From NCBI RefSeq assembly GCF_010015445.1, contig NC_053116.1, positions 29,821,285 to 29,885,284 on the forward strand: a DNA stretch of 64,000 nucleotides, given 5' to 3'. This document shows positions 1 to 24,900 of this stretch, in pieces; the first letter of the stretch is position 1; each line of letters starts with the position of its first letter. Position numbers and translations under genes: made by a program. The stretch is from Perca fluviatilis (taxonomy: Eukaryota; Chordata; Actinopteri; Perciformes; Percidae). The notes under the pieces were generated by a model. That model made no database searches. It was not told the origin of the DNA and was given only the letters and a program-made list of their open reading frames with translations.

Positions 1-138
1 TCCACCGACAAGTCGGCTGCCTCTCAGACTCCGAGCACCGGAGAAGCAGAACCCAGTCAAACTGAGAAGCCTCTTTCAAATAACCAGAGTGGAGATGAAA
101 ACGACAAACCACAAGCCAAGCCTAGTCCAACAAAATGA
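1..138 (+). CDS. 3' coding end of a gene truncated by the window (possibly atad3)
   Basis: Frame 1 is open from the first base to a TGA at 136-138 and gives 45 residues rich in Ser, Pro, Lys, Asp and Gln, beginning STDKSAASQTP and ending QAKPSPTK. It is a low-complexity, hydrophilic tail with no domain, so the protein cannot be identified from sequence alone. An AATAAA at 171-176 lies 33 bases after the stop, which supports a real gene end. The next gene is tmem240 on the opposite strand, tail to tail. In human, ATAD3A (a mitochondrial inner-membrane AAA ATPase) has this relation to TMEM240, so atad3 is the best guess, by synteny only. I cannot see whether an intron lies just upstream of base 1. 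Confidence 0.55.
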   Translation, partial: STDKSAASQTPSTGEAEPSQTEKPLSNNQSGDENDKPQAKPSPTK

Positions 139-170
139 TCACGTGAAAACTTTGATAAAATGCTTTTGTG

Positions 171-176
171 AATAAA
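171..176 (+). terminator. Poly(A) signal of the truncated plus-strand gene
   Basis: A canonical AATAAA lies 33 bases after the TGA at 136-138, followed by a TG-rich stretch (gacctgttgg, and tgagtgtgt near 200) that fits a downstream element. Cleavage is expected at about 190-200. The resulting 3' UTR would be only about 60 bases, which is short but possible. Confidence 0.6.
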
Positions 177-2716
177 GACCTGTTGGAATAGTTAAACACT
201 TGAGTGTGTAAAACCTTCACCCTATAATGTCTACTCTTCCATCAATGTGTTTGTAACTTAATTACTGTGAATGCCAGCGTTAAGGTAATAGTTTGATTGT
301 GGCCTGTAGGTTTGTAAGCTTTTACTTTTGAGTAAAAGCATGTAACATTCTGATTTTTTTCTTCTTCTGATCGTCATCATTTTCAAAGTCTGTGGCTGGG
401 TGACATTTTGAAAATGTGTCCTCTAGAAGGGATGTTCTCACGTGTTTGCTGACCAGTTCTGGCAAGAGTTCAATAGCACGTCTGCAAAATGTTCGTTCAG
501 AACATCTCTTCCCTGGCACTTCGTAGCAAAAGCGCTGGTGCAGTTGAGACCTGCCCTTGACAGATATATTCTTTCACCTTTCATAGAATGACTGTGGCTT
601 CTGCCAGACCCTTATTTAAATGTAGTTCATAGGTACTCTTTAGCACTGACAATGTGACACTAGGTCCACAGTAACCCACCTTCCCCAATAACCACAGTTA
701 ACATCGGGTGTTTGAGATTTGTTTTGTTTACAGCTGCTGCCATACCGATGTTTTACAAACATGGTGTTTTAGATCCAGGCGGGTGTGTGACCTTTCTTGA
801 ACATGAAGAATTAAAAAAAATATATATATATATATAAAATATAATATATATTAGATCTAAATTATTAGTCGACTAATCAATTACTCGACAGCATTGAGAG
901 ATAATTAACAACGATTTTGGTAATGAATTAATAGTTGGTCATTTTTATAACGTTCACTGCTTCCAGCTTCTCAGGTGAGAGGATTATTTGATATTTCTTT
1001 GTTTTATATCACTGAAAATGTAACATCTGTGGCTCTGAGACCGCTGGTCACAGTACAAACAAGTTAAAGATGTCAACTCTGGCTCTAGAAAATTGTAATG
1101 TACATTTCATAGATGAGACAATGACTATAAAAGATACTTAAGAGATGAATCAATAATGAGAATAATTATTAATTTCAGCTGTGGCTTATTTTTTTTTTTT
1201 TTGAAAGAATAATGGACATCATGAACACATATTTGGTACTGACCACGCAGATTGAAGAGTTATACATGCTATAGAATACCCAACCAAGGTGAACATGTTC
1301 TTTTAAATGCCCTCACTTTCATTGGAACGTGTCATATTGTGCCAGCGGATAAATGGAGGGCTTTTCTCAGTTACATCAGCATGTCGTTGGCATTGTTAGT
1401 CATTTCAGAAGTATTGTTAGTCAGTGCTCATGAAATTTCTATTAGAATAATAAGCCAAACTGAAGTAGTCAGCAGGGCCTCTCTGTATAATCTGTCTGTT
1501 GTTGCTGCTCTGAAATAACCTCTCGCTATGAAAATGTGTTCTCATCTTCGCTCATATGATTGGAGTGACACAATCAAACATCAGAGGTCACTGTTGTGCT
1601 TCAATGGCACTTTTAATAAAACAGACATTTCATCCTCACAACAGCAATGTCTGGACACAGGACGAGGGGGGGGGCTGGGTGAGGGTTCCCTCTGCTGATA
1701 GGCTGGTTGCTCCTGATAAGTGAGAGGCAATTGGATAAAGAAAATTGAACTGTGCTGTTGAGCACAGTGTGGGGAAGATGGAGGGGTGTGGGTATTGAAC
1801 TCATCTTGGCTGGCATTTATTTCTCCCGTGTCTACTAAAGAATGAGAATATAGCAAAGAGAACCCGGACCACAACCGTACACGCTCCCCTCCCCCTCACA
1901 TATTTACAGGAAAAATTAATACATTCAGGTAATTCACTAAGTAACAAAGCTAATTAATCTGTGTTTTTAGCAGAAATCACATGGTTTCACATCCAGTTTC
2001 AAACACTCATCTTCCTGTTCCATTCCTATAATCTTTAACCACACAGTCCATCATTGGGTTTTCTATTGATAAACGACAAAAATTCCCCCCACACATCCCC
2101 TTTTAAAGGCTGTTAAATCCCACTTGCCTGTATTTATAACTATTTACAGAAGCAGCAATCTAACCATCACAAAAACCCACCCACCCACCAGTCTCATTCG
2201 CCCCTCCCCACGCCATTAAAGTCCCACTTCCACCCAATAGAGAAAAAAAATCCTGACACCCTTCTCATCCCGTTCCTTACGCTTCCCACATCTTACCCTG
2301 TTCTAAAAGAGCATGCCAAGTTTAACAATGAACACAGAAAATGTCTCTATACAGAAAAAACACCCTTAAAAATGTTATTTTTTTCCTTCCTCCTCCCACA
2401 ATGGTGGACATGGACATAAGACAAGATTTCAGTGGCAACAAATAATCGTCATCTCGCTCAATTTTGTTTTTTGTTTTTTTTAGTGTTGAAAGGGGCCGGG
2501 TTTAGTCATAAGAAAGTCCTGTCATGGGGGTTTAAGGGGGCCATGTTATGATCAGTGGGAGGGCAGTTTTCCAGGGTCTCTGAGGCAACAGTTGGCCAAG
2601 GGGCAGTTTGGGAAGGGGGGTGAGGGGTTTTGTAGAGGAAAACGGGTTTTACAGGATGGGAGGGGAGGGGGGAGAGTCCTAGTTTTTTTTTGTTATTTTT
2701 ATTTTGTGTTTTAGAG
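177..2716. other. Tail-to-tail interval, mostly tmem240 3' UTR on its right half
   Basis: No coding exon is supported between the stops of the two convergent genes. The left part (200-1560) is AT-rich, with a short (AT)n at about 821-850. On the minus strand, a TTTATT at 1816-1821 reads as AATAAA and a TTTAAT near 1611 reads as ATTAAA. If either is used, tmem240 has a 3' UTR of about 0.9-1.1 kb. The stretch 1870-2700 is C/A-rich on the plus strand (G/T-rich in the transcript), which differs from flanking sequence and fits a UTR. The open frames at 1581-1874 and 2506-2947 are antisense or out-of-frame to tmem240 and look like nothing known. Confidence 0.45.
1816..1821 (-). terminator. tmem240: Candidate tmem240 poly(A) signal
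   Basis: TTTATT on the plus strand is AATAAA in the sense of tmem240, about 900 bases after its stop codon at 2717-2719. It is the best canonical signal in the interval. A second TTTATT near 2698-2703 is only about 14 bases past the stop and is less likely to be used. Confidence 0.4.
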
Positions 2717-15519
<12,803 letters not shown>

Positions 15520-16245
15520 CAAAACTTCCAAACTGGCCGCCGTCCTTTAGCCCGGGGTTCTACCCGCGGCAGTGGAGACGCTCCGGCTGGGCTCTGGGCG
15601 CTCGGCAGGAGCCGCTCATGGAGCCGCCGCGCCTCTCCTGGCTCCCCGTCCCTTTAAACTGCCAGGTCTCCCTCCGTCTCCTCCTACACACGGCAAGCCG
15701 CTCTCTCAGCCCTCACTGCGCCCTCTCCATCCAAGTAGGCTATCCCCCCGGTCGGTCGGATGCGGCTGCCGGTCGCTCCAAGGAGGCAGTCCTCTCCTAA
15801 TTACCGATGCAAAAGTGAGCCGTTCTTCCAGGTGCGTTTCTATCTCTATCCCAGTTAAAAAAATAACATACAGAAAACAAGCGATGGGCTCCCTAGATAT
15901 CCTCTAAGGGTTTTCCAAGTTATTCCAAACCGGCGCTGCGCTTTAATACCGGCTAATTCTGTCCTCCATCGGCGAAAACGGTCGATTTCTCTCGCCTGGA
16001 TGTTTCAAAGAGCTGAACCAACTCCTCTCACGGCCATCGCCCTCATCTTTCTCGGAATGCTTGATAACATCGACATTAGGTCCAGATAGCTCCAGTCGGG
16101 AACTAGACCCACCCTGCGCCCTGAGTCCAGTCCGGATCCAGCAACGGCAGCTGCATCAACGCCCGGAGCCAGACACGCATGATTATCCCATCCTGGCTTC
16201 CAGCAGCTACACGAGCATCCACTCCCACCTCTAGCGCGCGCGCTT
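15520..16245 (-). promoter_or_regulatory. tmem240: GC-rich 5' region of tmem240
   Basis: Upstream of the minus-strand ATG (15517-15519) the sequence becomes GC- and CpG-rich (for example 'cggccgccgtcc', 'cccgcggcag', 'gcgcgcgcgc' at about 16234), unlike the AT-rich surroundings. This is the pattern of a CpG-type promoter and 5' UTR. No TATA box is obvious. The transcription start cannot be placed by eye. Plus-strand frames here (15572-15907) resemble no protein. Confidence 0.5.
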
Positions 16246-16248
16246 GTG

Positions 16249-16250
<2 letters not shown>

Positions 16251-16328
<78 letters not shown>
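16251..16328. repeat. (GT)n microsatellite upstream of tmem240
   Basis: A 78-bp near-perfect GT run directly abutting an alternating GC stretch (gcgcgcgc) and the GC-rich tmem240 5' region. Alternating purine-pyrimidine DNA of this type can take the Z form. It lies about 730 bp from the start codon. Confidence 0.9.
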
Positions 16329-16335
<7 letters not shown>

Positions 16336-17847
16336 GTGGGCGGTATGAGGGAGGGGGGACGACTGCAAACTACAACTATGAAATAAAGCTCACTGAGCTT
16401 TATTTCATCAGTCAACATTGTCAACATTGTAGAAAAAGTATAATATCAGTATAATATCAATCAATATCAATCATGTGGACGTGTGTCAGGTTACATTTTT
16501 GGACACTACACCCATGAATATATTTCTATTGTCCCCCTACAGTTTAATACAACCATTACTTATTCCGATTAAACTACAAAGCATCCAATAAAAGGTGAAC
16601 AGTACATTGTTTCAGCACTATGGACAGCGACCTTACAGCAGCCTGCATTTACCAGCTGATAGTGGAATACATTTTCTGAATTGTTGTAAAAACCATAACA
16701 TTTTACATGCATGTTGTACTAAATACTAAAATGGACATGCATCAAAATAATCAATAACCAATCTTATGATATTCTTTATAAAATGCCCTCTGCTGGTACA
16801 GACTTGAAAACATCTGCTGTCATCATCCACACTGCTAGTGTTACTTCACTTTGACCGCCCCCAGTGAAGAAACACAGCCAAGCTGGGCACCAGTTTAGCA
16901 GACTCTAATTAAAATCTACATGGGGCAGAATGGGGGTAATGTAAACATTTAATAGTAAAATGACATGAAACTAGAACAATCACAATGAGTGCAGCTACAA
17001 TCTCAAAGTTGAGTGAGAGTTAACAGCATTTGTCAAAAGTGGTCTGACAATCAATGAAGCAACATGAGACAACTAGCCTAACAAAACTCCAGATATATGT
17101 GACCAAACATGCACATATTAAAAACAGCTAAATTATTAACATGTCAAGGGCCTGTTGACTATCTGCATGGGTAGATACCACTAGCAGCGACTCAGAATTA
17201 TTTTTTTTTTTAATTGGGTGAACTGACCCTTTAAAGTATTTTTTTCTTGAGTCCACCTGCAGTAATTGTTCCTCCTGTGGATCACCCCTTGTATTAAAAT
17301 CCCAACATTTACCAACAACAGCCATTTGTATTTGGTTACAAGCAAAAATCAACACTGGAAGAGGTCAGCTGGGAGTAAACTTATACCACTTCATCACATC
17401 TCTAAGCCATAATATATCAAATACTACAGTCTGTCTATGTGCTGAGCAATTAGCTGGTTTGGGATAATCTGGTTTTAACCATTGGAATAATCTCAGAAAT
17501 CTAAATGTAAAAAAAAGATAATAATAAGAAGAAAAACTTCATTTATATAGCCTTTTAAAAACATTACATTACATTACATTTTCATCAATGCATGCATTAC
17601 ATTACATCAAAAACAGAGTTACAAAGTGCTTTGAGAGCTAAACAGTGGGGCCAAACAATAGCAAGACAACATTTGTGTAAATAAAAACAAAATGAAAAAA
17701 GACTTAAAACATAGTACAGAGAAGACAAATTAAAAAACAATAAAAAATGCATATAAAAATATGCAAAACATATATCCTCATATTGGATATTAGCTCAGGT
17801 GAAGAGGTGGCCTATGTTTCAGAATCATATAGTTCTGCAGGTGTTAT

Positions 17848-17956
<109 letters not shown>

Positions 17957-18814
17957 TCAGTGTGGTAGTGCAGTATAAATGATATGTTGTCCACGCTTGG
18001 CTGACCCTCCTCTGTTCCACTCAGGTGACTGACGCTGATTGCTGCACATGCACAAATGCATGCCTAGGCCTCAGGCCATTACATCTGTTAACACACAATG
18101 CAATCACTAATTGAGGTCTATAATAAACCACACACCAACTGACATCTGCAGATGTAGAATGTCCGGTTTCTGCTACGCCAGCTGGTTTGAGGTAAATGTG
18201 TATTTTTTCTTTCTAGTTTTGAAAATAGAATAGTCTTACTGCTTCCTTCTGTTTGTTTATGCAGTTTTATGTCTCGTGGTCGTGGCTATTTGTTTGTCTC
18301 AGTGTGTCGACTGGTCTTTTTACATTGCAAATACTAGCAAATACTGTTTATTGCTTCTCAACCCACTCCTCCTCCACGTTATTTTTACCAACTGTGTGGA
18401 GTCATCAGAAGGAGTTGGTGGTGAGTAGATTTTCTAAGAGTTGAGGAGAGCAGAGAGTGGAGTGATTTTCAGAAGCAACATTTCTTTTAAAATCATAACT
18501 CAACCTCCTACTTTGTCCTGAGTCACAGTCTGCAATATACAATGACTCAGAGCTTTTAACTTGTGACAACTATCAGATAGATAGATAGATAGATCGACAG
18601 ATAGATTTATACAACAATTTATCAAGTCGTCGATGATCCTTTGAGTTTTTGCTTAATTGATTAACGTTACATTGATATCCTCAAATAATTGTGCATACTG
18701 GTACTAATACACATTGTATAACTCCTACTATGCCTTCTTTAAACCTTGTCAAGACGTGTTTATAAATATTGCTTTGGTGTAAATGAGTAAATACAGGCCG
18801 TAAAACCTTAAAAA

Positions 18815-18874
18815 AGAAGAAGAAGAAGAAGAAGAAGAAGAAGAAGAAGAAGAAGAAGAAGAAGAAGAAGAAGA
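18815..18874. repeat. (AAG)n trinucleotide repeat
   Basis: About 20 units of AAG followed by short TAG and GATGGTA repeats up to about 18911. All three reading frames on either strand give poly-residue peptides (poly-Ser, poly-Leu, poly-Phe) that should not be annotated. Confidence 0.92.
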
Positions 18875-19093
18875 GTAGTAGTAGTAGATGGTAGATGGTA
18901 GATGGTAGATACACACGTCAGTCGCCTTTGCAGTGTGGTCCATTCCCCCTTCCGTACATTTTGACGTACACAGACATACGTATGCGGAACCTTTGTTGTA
19001 AACAAAAGCGGACACTGCAATTACTACATTTCTCTTCTGAGCCAAAAAAACCCCGAAACATAGTCATATCTTGTCAGACGCAGCGTGTTAAAG

Positions 19094-19227
19094 GTAAGCA
19101 ACAGTCTATTAACTGTAAAGATCTCCAATGGTTAGCTATGTAGTGAGTGCTACAAGCGGGAAGATATGATTTGTTATGTAGCTAGCTAGCTATCTAGCTA
19201 ATATCAAGCCGTTGAATGCTAGCCATA

Positions 19228-19263
<36 letters not shown>

Positions 19264-20163
19264 TACATATATATTATGTATATGATGCTAGCTAGCTAGC
19301 TGCTAGCTGTCGAATAGCTAGCTAGCTAGCTATAAGCTAACCTGACACCGATAGTACTCCGTTTGTGTTCGCTAACAAGTAATGTTACTTAGTACCATTA
19401 CTAGTTAGTACGTGGTTACTAGTTAACGTGAGTAACTATTAACTAGTTAATGTTAGCTTGCTATATAACGAAACTCGTCTAACGTTAATGGTTATTTACC
19501 GTAACGTTAGCTTCATTATATTAGCTGAGTCAACATAATACCAAATAATGCAGGTAACGTTAACTGCGCTAACATATATGGTTTCAGCATCGGTCATATC
19601 ACATTTTATCGCAAAAAACACCATCCCTAAAGTGTAAAAGAATCAGATATAAGACAGTTTGCTTTTATGTTGGATGCAGTCTTCAAATTGTTAAACATTT
19701 ACTTTTGATTACAACAATTGTTATGAATTGTACCTCGTACGATGTAATGTGACAAATGAAATTGATTGATTGATTGACTACACCAAACACCCCTTCACTA
19801 GCATGTTTGGTAGTTTGCGGTGTTTACCAATCCGAGATTACACTGTAACGAATTGCTGCGTAATATAATATTTGTATTTTGAAATTGCCAGTAAATATAT
19901 AGCTCATGGCATACTAGCTACTGTCCATATATATATTGTCTAAGAGTCTCATCATTAAAGTGTTAAAGTTCCTGATGGAGTTTGGCATAATGTCTTCTAC
20001 ATCAGGGACATACTATGACGGGATGCTTTTGTTTTTCAAATTACTAAATGACAATCTTGATATATTATGATGTTCAAAAAAAACAATACAGCTCTTTACA
20101 TATTCTGAAATCATCATTACCCCCGCCCCCCCACCTCTGTTTTTTTTTTTAAATCGGTCCCAG
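19094..20163 (+). other. otud3: Possible intron in the otud3 5' UTR
   Basis: The donor-like sequence AAAG|GTAAGC at 19091-19099 and the acceptor-like CAG at 20161-20163, preceded by a C/T tract (20120-20152, ending in a run of T), could bound a 5' UTR intron. The upstream noncoding exon would then lie at about 18900-19093, where the sequence is locally CpG-bearing. This is inference from splice-site shape only. Confidence 0.35.
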
Positions 20164-20180
20164 ATGTTTGGCAGTGGTTG

Positions 20181-20249
20181 ATGAAACGCCAGCTCATTCC
20201 TTTTAAGAAGACATACTTTGGTGCTGTAGGCCCGCAGAAACGACTATAG
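20181..20249 (+). CDS. Upstream ORF in the otud3 leader (22 codons)
   Basis: ATG at 20181 opens a 22-residue frame ([20 protein letters not shown], then RL) ending at TAG 20247-20249, only five bases before the otud3 ATG at 20255 and in a different frame. A shorter five-codon frame starts at 20164. The ATG context is weak (T at -3, A at +4), so leaky scanning is expected. Translation would lower otud3 output or require reinitiation, which is inefficient over five bases. Whether the peptide is conserved cannot be judged here. Confidence 0.4.
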   Translation: MKRQLIPFKKTYFGAVGPQKRL

Positions 20250-20254
20250 CCAAC

Positions 20255-23200
20255 ATGTCTAGGAAGCAGACGTCAAAACCTGTTCGGAGCAACAAGAAGA
20301 GTGAACTGGAACGTAAGAAGGATGAGCGGGCAGCACGCAGGGCAATTGTAAAGGACCGCAAGAACCGGCCTCAGGATGGCGACGAAGGAGCAGAGTTTGT
20401 CAGTTTCTCCAATCAGCTCCAGGCCCTGGGGCTCAAGCTGAGAGAAGTCCCCGGAGATGGGTAAGAGCCAGAAATAGATTGTGGTGTCTAGCTGTACTTT
20501 GTCTCCCTCTACATTGTCGTTTACCATCACTGATACTGCAACACGTGTCTCTTAAATCTTATTATATACAGAAAGCTTCAAGCTGGAGACAGCTGTCTCA
20601 TCATGACTAACCAGGATGTCTTGGTAGAGGAACATAATGTCTTCAACGTCTCCCCAGCCCACAGTCAATAACAATGTACAGTAATTTAAACAGCAAAGTA
20701 GTAGCTGCTCGTAGCTGTGTTGTGGCTGCATAGTAGAGGCAAATGTCACTAGAGCCATTATTTGACAATCCTCATCTTTGTGAAACATGGTTTGTCTTCC
20801 ATAACTTGGAATGTAACCGATTTACTATACAGTATTGCATCTCTATCAGTCATGTTTACTACTGGGCAGAAGGTCTGGGAGCCTTGTGATTTGCAGGACT
20901 TAATTAATTTTTATTGGCCAAAGCCCAGAAACCTGCCAGCTAATGCAAACTCTAATGAATGCACCAATCGAATATAAGCCTTTGATTTAAATATAACACT
21001 GAGTCATTTAACTAGAGGTAGATATGTGTGGACATACCAGTCAATGTCTTTGTTTCTTGCAGGAACTGCCTGTTCAGAGCTTTAGGTGACCAGTTAGAGG
21101 GTCACTCCCGGGGTCACCTGCGGCTTCGGCAGGAGACTGTCCAGTATATGATGTCCCATCGACAAGACTTTGAACCCTTTGTTGAGGACGACATTCCCTT
21201 TGCACAGCACTGTAAGAAAATTACTTAGTGGGGGACACTGAGTAAATCAACAACGTAAATAAAGTAAATGCTGTGATCAGATAGGAGACTTTTAGTAATG
21301 CCTCATTCATAATTAACTATTTTGTCATATTACTGTACACGTCCATTGATTTCAGGAGGAGACAACTTTGACCAGGAACAATGCAGTGACCCCTGGTGGC
21401 CCTCAGTTCTGTTTGCAATGTAGTGACAGATGTATGTCAGTGTTTTCCAACCTGGGGGTTGGGACCCTGTATAAGGGGTTGCAGGATACATCAGAGGGTT
21501 TGCTACATAGGAGTAAATAGGGCTGGGTGATATGAAGATTTATATCCTCAAAACAAATGTCTGTCGTATATATTTTTCTAAATTGTTTCTATCGCAATTT
21601 CGAAAAAACAACGGCTGAACTGTGTTATGGCAATGTTTATGTCATTTGGGCGACGCTTTACGTTCTGATCCTTGCACGATGTGTTTATTTTGCACTGAAG
21701 TTCTTAATAAAATGAGAAAATACTCTATTTTCATTTGTCAAGTACTTAATGCACAATGGAGTATACAAAAATAGGCTTTATCATGTGGTTATTTCATATA
21801 GGCTATTTATTTATTGAATAACCAGATACCTATATTACCTATATTGTGATATATATCATTATCTAGATGATGAAATTACCTATATCGGGATAAAAGATGT
21901 TTTTTTTAACTTGTGAATTACTGGATGATTGGACATTTTTAGGCCTCTAAAAATGTTAGTTAAAAAAAAAAAAAGAAGAAACTTTTAAACCAGTTACAAG
22001 TAGACATGCGTGCGACTGTTGATGAAGGGGTGCACATAGACATTGCTTCGCTGTAAGGTGTCACAAGCCAACAAGGTTGGGAACCACTGCTAGCTGCGTC
22101 TCTCTTGACTTAATTCATTCAATCAATCAGAAATTGAATTCTTGACTGATTTTGACAACTAGTTTACATGTTTTATGTCATTACAGTACAATGTAATGTA
22201 TATACAATTTGTATGTAATCAAATTAGAAATATGAAAACCTAAAAAAAAAAAATTGTGAGTAATTGTTTTTGTTTCTTTCCACCCAGTGTCCAACCTCTC
22301 TCAGCCTGGTACGTTTGCAGGCAATGACGCTATTGTGGCTTTTGCTCGCAGTCAACAGGTGAAAGTGGTCATCCATCAGCTCAACACACCACTGTGGGAG
22401 GTAGGGGCAGAGGCAGAGACTTTCAAATGATGTCACATACTCTAATGATAAAATCTAACTCTCTTTTGGGATACCACATAGTTTAAATGTTCTGTTGTTG
22501 TCATTGCAGATAAATGGTGCCGAGAAGCAGGCATGCAGAGAGCTACACATTGCCTATCGCTATGGAGATCATTATGACAGTGTGAGGCGGACTGGAGACA
22601 ACTCTGAGAATCCTGCTCAGCTCCGCATAGAGGTATATAATATACAAATGTACAATGGGCATTCAATGGACCAGCATTCAGGAAAATATTCCCAAATTAG
22701 TAAATTCCAGGTCCATCTTTTGGATAGATAGATGTCAAGAATGCATTATGTCATGTTTACACCTACTGAGGCAGCCTTTACTGATGGGTCTCTGATGTTT
22801 TCTCAGAATCTGCAGAATTCACAAGGCCAGCAGCGTGAGTTTGGGGACGGTCAGAGGGACAGACGGAAAAACCCGTCTCCCACATCCTCAGAGGAGGACA
22901 ACGTTATCCTCAGCTCCATCAGGAATCAAGGAATCCAGGGTCAGAAGCTATACTTGATTCGAAGAATTAAGGTCTTTTCAGACAGTAAGCGTCTCTCCGC
23001 CTGCATACCGATTGGCTCCGCGGGGTCACACGTGCTCCTCAAGCGCTCCGTGAGTAAACGTCAGGCACTCTATGCGGGGTAACCATGGAAACGGCTTACC
23101 GGTACAATTGTATTTTCCTTAAAGCCTAGCTTAAATTAAAACTGCTTATGCAACAGTTATATATGTCAGGGAACTTACAAACAGCAAGGATCCATCTCTC

Positions 23201-24389
23201 GTCCATTGATTTGCACTGCACGTCGCGTAGAAGAAAGTTTAGGACCATTCATATCTGGCAGTGGGCTTGTTGCTCCGCCTGACAGGTTGACCCACGCCTC
23301 CCTACCTGCCCGCTCGTCTCTTATTGAAAATGAATTACTAGCTGCGTTAATTGCTTCCCGTCTGAAAAAGACCTAAGACTATTAGGGTAAAACAACCAGG
23401 AATCAACCTATTGCAAAATTCATAACCATCACGCATTCAAGCTCGTCTATTCAGCCAAGTTTTCCATTGATCCCATAAACATGTCAGCCTGTAATTAACC
23501 CTTGTGTTGTCCTTCGGGTCCCAGTGACCCGAAGGACAACACAAGGATTATGTACTTCTGTTTACTTTGTTAAGAATTGCTCTCTAAACAAGGGTTAATA
23601 CAGCACCTTAGTTCTTGTTTGTACAGCATTTTGGTCAGCTTAAACTGTGTTTAAATGTGTTCTAGAAATAAACTTTACTTACTTACTTTACAAAAAACAG
23701 GGTTTAGAGAGCAATTCTCAACAAAGTAAACGGAAGTACATAATCCTTGTGTTGTCCTTCGGGTCACTGGGACCCGAAGGACAACACAAGGGTTAAGAAG
23801 ACCATTTGCTTGACATTCGTGTGTTCATGTGTGTGTTTTCTTTCTCAGGTGATGAGGAGAATCTGCTCCAGCTGAGTGCGGCAACCATCAATGCAGAATG
23901 GCTTGTTGGCTCCGTGCTGGGCCGGTCCTGCCAGGGCCAGTGTGCCTCAGGATCCTGCTCAGCCTGCAGAGCTGCTGCCACAGACTGCAATGAGCATAAA
24001 CAGCCAGCAGAGGACAGCAACGTACAAAACCCAAAGGTAGACTTACCTATTACGCAGCCTGTCTCGCCACATTAATTCCAAACCAAGTCCATTTTTATTT
24101 CACTTAAATGTTTTCCTCACTCATAAAACGACCAGTCCTCATACCACTGCAGCATTTTTCAAAACACACTCCTAGTTAAGTTGAAAAAAAGAAAAACATT
24201 CATTTTTGTTTCCCTCACTCTCAGGTATCTAATAAGCAGAGGAAAGAGCAGCAGCGTCAGGAGAAGAAGAAGCGTCAGGAAGAGAGGCACCGGCAGAAAT
24301 TTCTCCAGAGTAAAGGAAGTCAGGACCAGAACCAGAACCTGCCAGAGGCTGTCACTTTAGTACCAGCTCTCAACACTCTCAGCATATAG
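20255..24389 (+). CDS. otud3: OTU domain-containing protein 3, deubiquitinase
   Basis: Seven coding exons with GT-AG introns: 20255-20460, 21063-21211, 22288-22400, 22510-22632, 22807-22939, 23849-24036 and 24225-24389. They give 358 aa (human 398 from memory). The start MSRKQTSKP matches human MSRKQAAK. The OTU domain covers about 50-185: the Asp-Cys pair lies in [13 protein letters not shown] (D68, C71) and the catalytic His in [11 protein letters not shown] (H177), so all key residues are present. In human, OTUD3 removes ubiquitin chains from substrates such as PTEN. Residues 226-268 align loosely with the human UBA-like segment but are strongly diverged. The basic C-terminus ([20 protein letters not shown]) matches human well. 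It converges with bcas2; intron 5 carries two inverted-repeat elements. Confidence 0.95.
21511..21900. mobile_element. MITE-like repeat in otud3 intron 2
   Basis: It starts 'gggctgggtgatatgaag' and ends with 'tgatatatatcattatctag...cctatatcgggataaaag', the pattern of the fish hAT-type repeat that begins GGGCTGGGCGATAT. The two ends are only roughly complementary and no clear target duplication is visible, so the borders are approximate. Confidence 0.5.
22970..23374. mobile_element. Short inverted-repeat element in otud3 intron 5
   Basis: The ends AGGTCTTTTCAGAC (from 22970) and GTCTGAAAAAGACCT (to 23374) are inverted copies with one inserted base. The inside is GC-richer than its surroundings (CpG-bearing, 'ccgcggggtcacacgtgctcc'). 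This fits a non-autonomous DNA transposon (MITE) of unassigned superfamily. I see no clear target-site duplication. Confidence 0.5.
23499..23792. mobile_element. piggyBac-like foldback MITE in otud3 intron 5
   Basis: A 294-bp element flanked on both sides by TTAA (23495-23498 and 23793-23796), the target site of piggyBac and Kolobok elements. It starts CCCTTGTGTTGTCC and ends with the reverse complement. The arms 23499-23589 and 23702-23792 are 91 bp each and differ at two positions by my comparison. Each arm contains its own 47-bp palindrome (21-bp arms around CCAGT). It encodes nothing. The near-identical arms suggest a young copy or recent gene conversion between arms. Confidence 0.85.
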
Positions 24390-24900
24390 ACTGGAGCATG
24401 GCCAAAATTACCTACTGCTACTCTCGCTTCCGGTGGCTGGCGCTGTTTTGCACATAGTCAAATTTGATTCAGTCACAGTGGATGACTTTTCCTAAAGAGA
24501 ACCCTATAGTTTCTTTGCAAACAGTATAAAGGTGCCTGCAAACTCGTTTGTGTGTGTGTGAGTGAGAGAGAGATGTGGGAAAGTTTTAAAAGACGAGTGA
24601 AAGAGCTTGACCTTCAGTGTTTGTTGGGTTTTGATTGAGTTCAATTCCCAGTTGGTGTTGGTGTATGCAGAAACTCCTCAGATCTGGCCTACCTACCACG
24701 CTACCTAGCCCCTTTCTATGCTGGACATCTGGCTTTTTATGACAACCATGCAGATAATCTTGTGCAGCTGTTTTTTTTTTTGGATTGGTCACAGATTGAG
24801 TTTATTCAGATCCTTCTGTTTGTTCGATCGGACCAAAAGAGGAAGTGAAAGAAGAGTTGCAGAGGAATGATTGTTATGCACACTGTGTAAGGAATGTGGC

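Noticed and set aside
15572..15907. 111-codon plus-strand frame upstream of tmem240
   Set aside because: It runs through the GC-rich 5' region on the opposite strand; composition explains it and no domain is seen.
18681..19045. Poly-Ser, poly-Leu and poly-Phe frames over the AAG repeat
   Set aside because: Products of a trinucleotide repeat in three frames.
22732..23082. Read-through frame extending otud3 exon 5 to 23082
   Set aside because: The frame before 22807 and after 22939 is intron (GT-AG ends fit), and the extension runs into an inverted-repeat element. Splicing to 23849 restores the phase.
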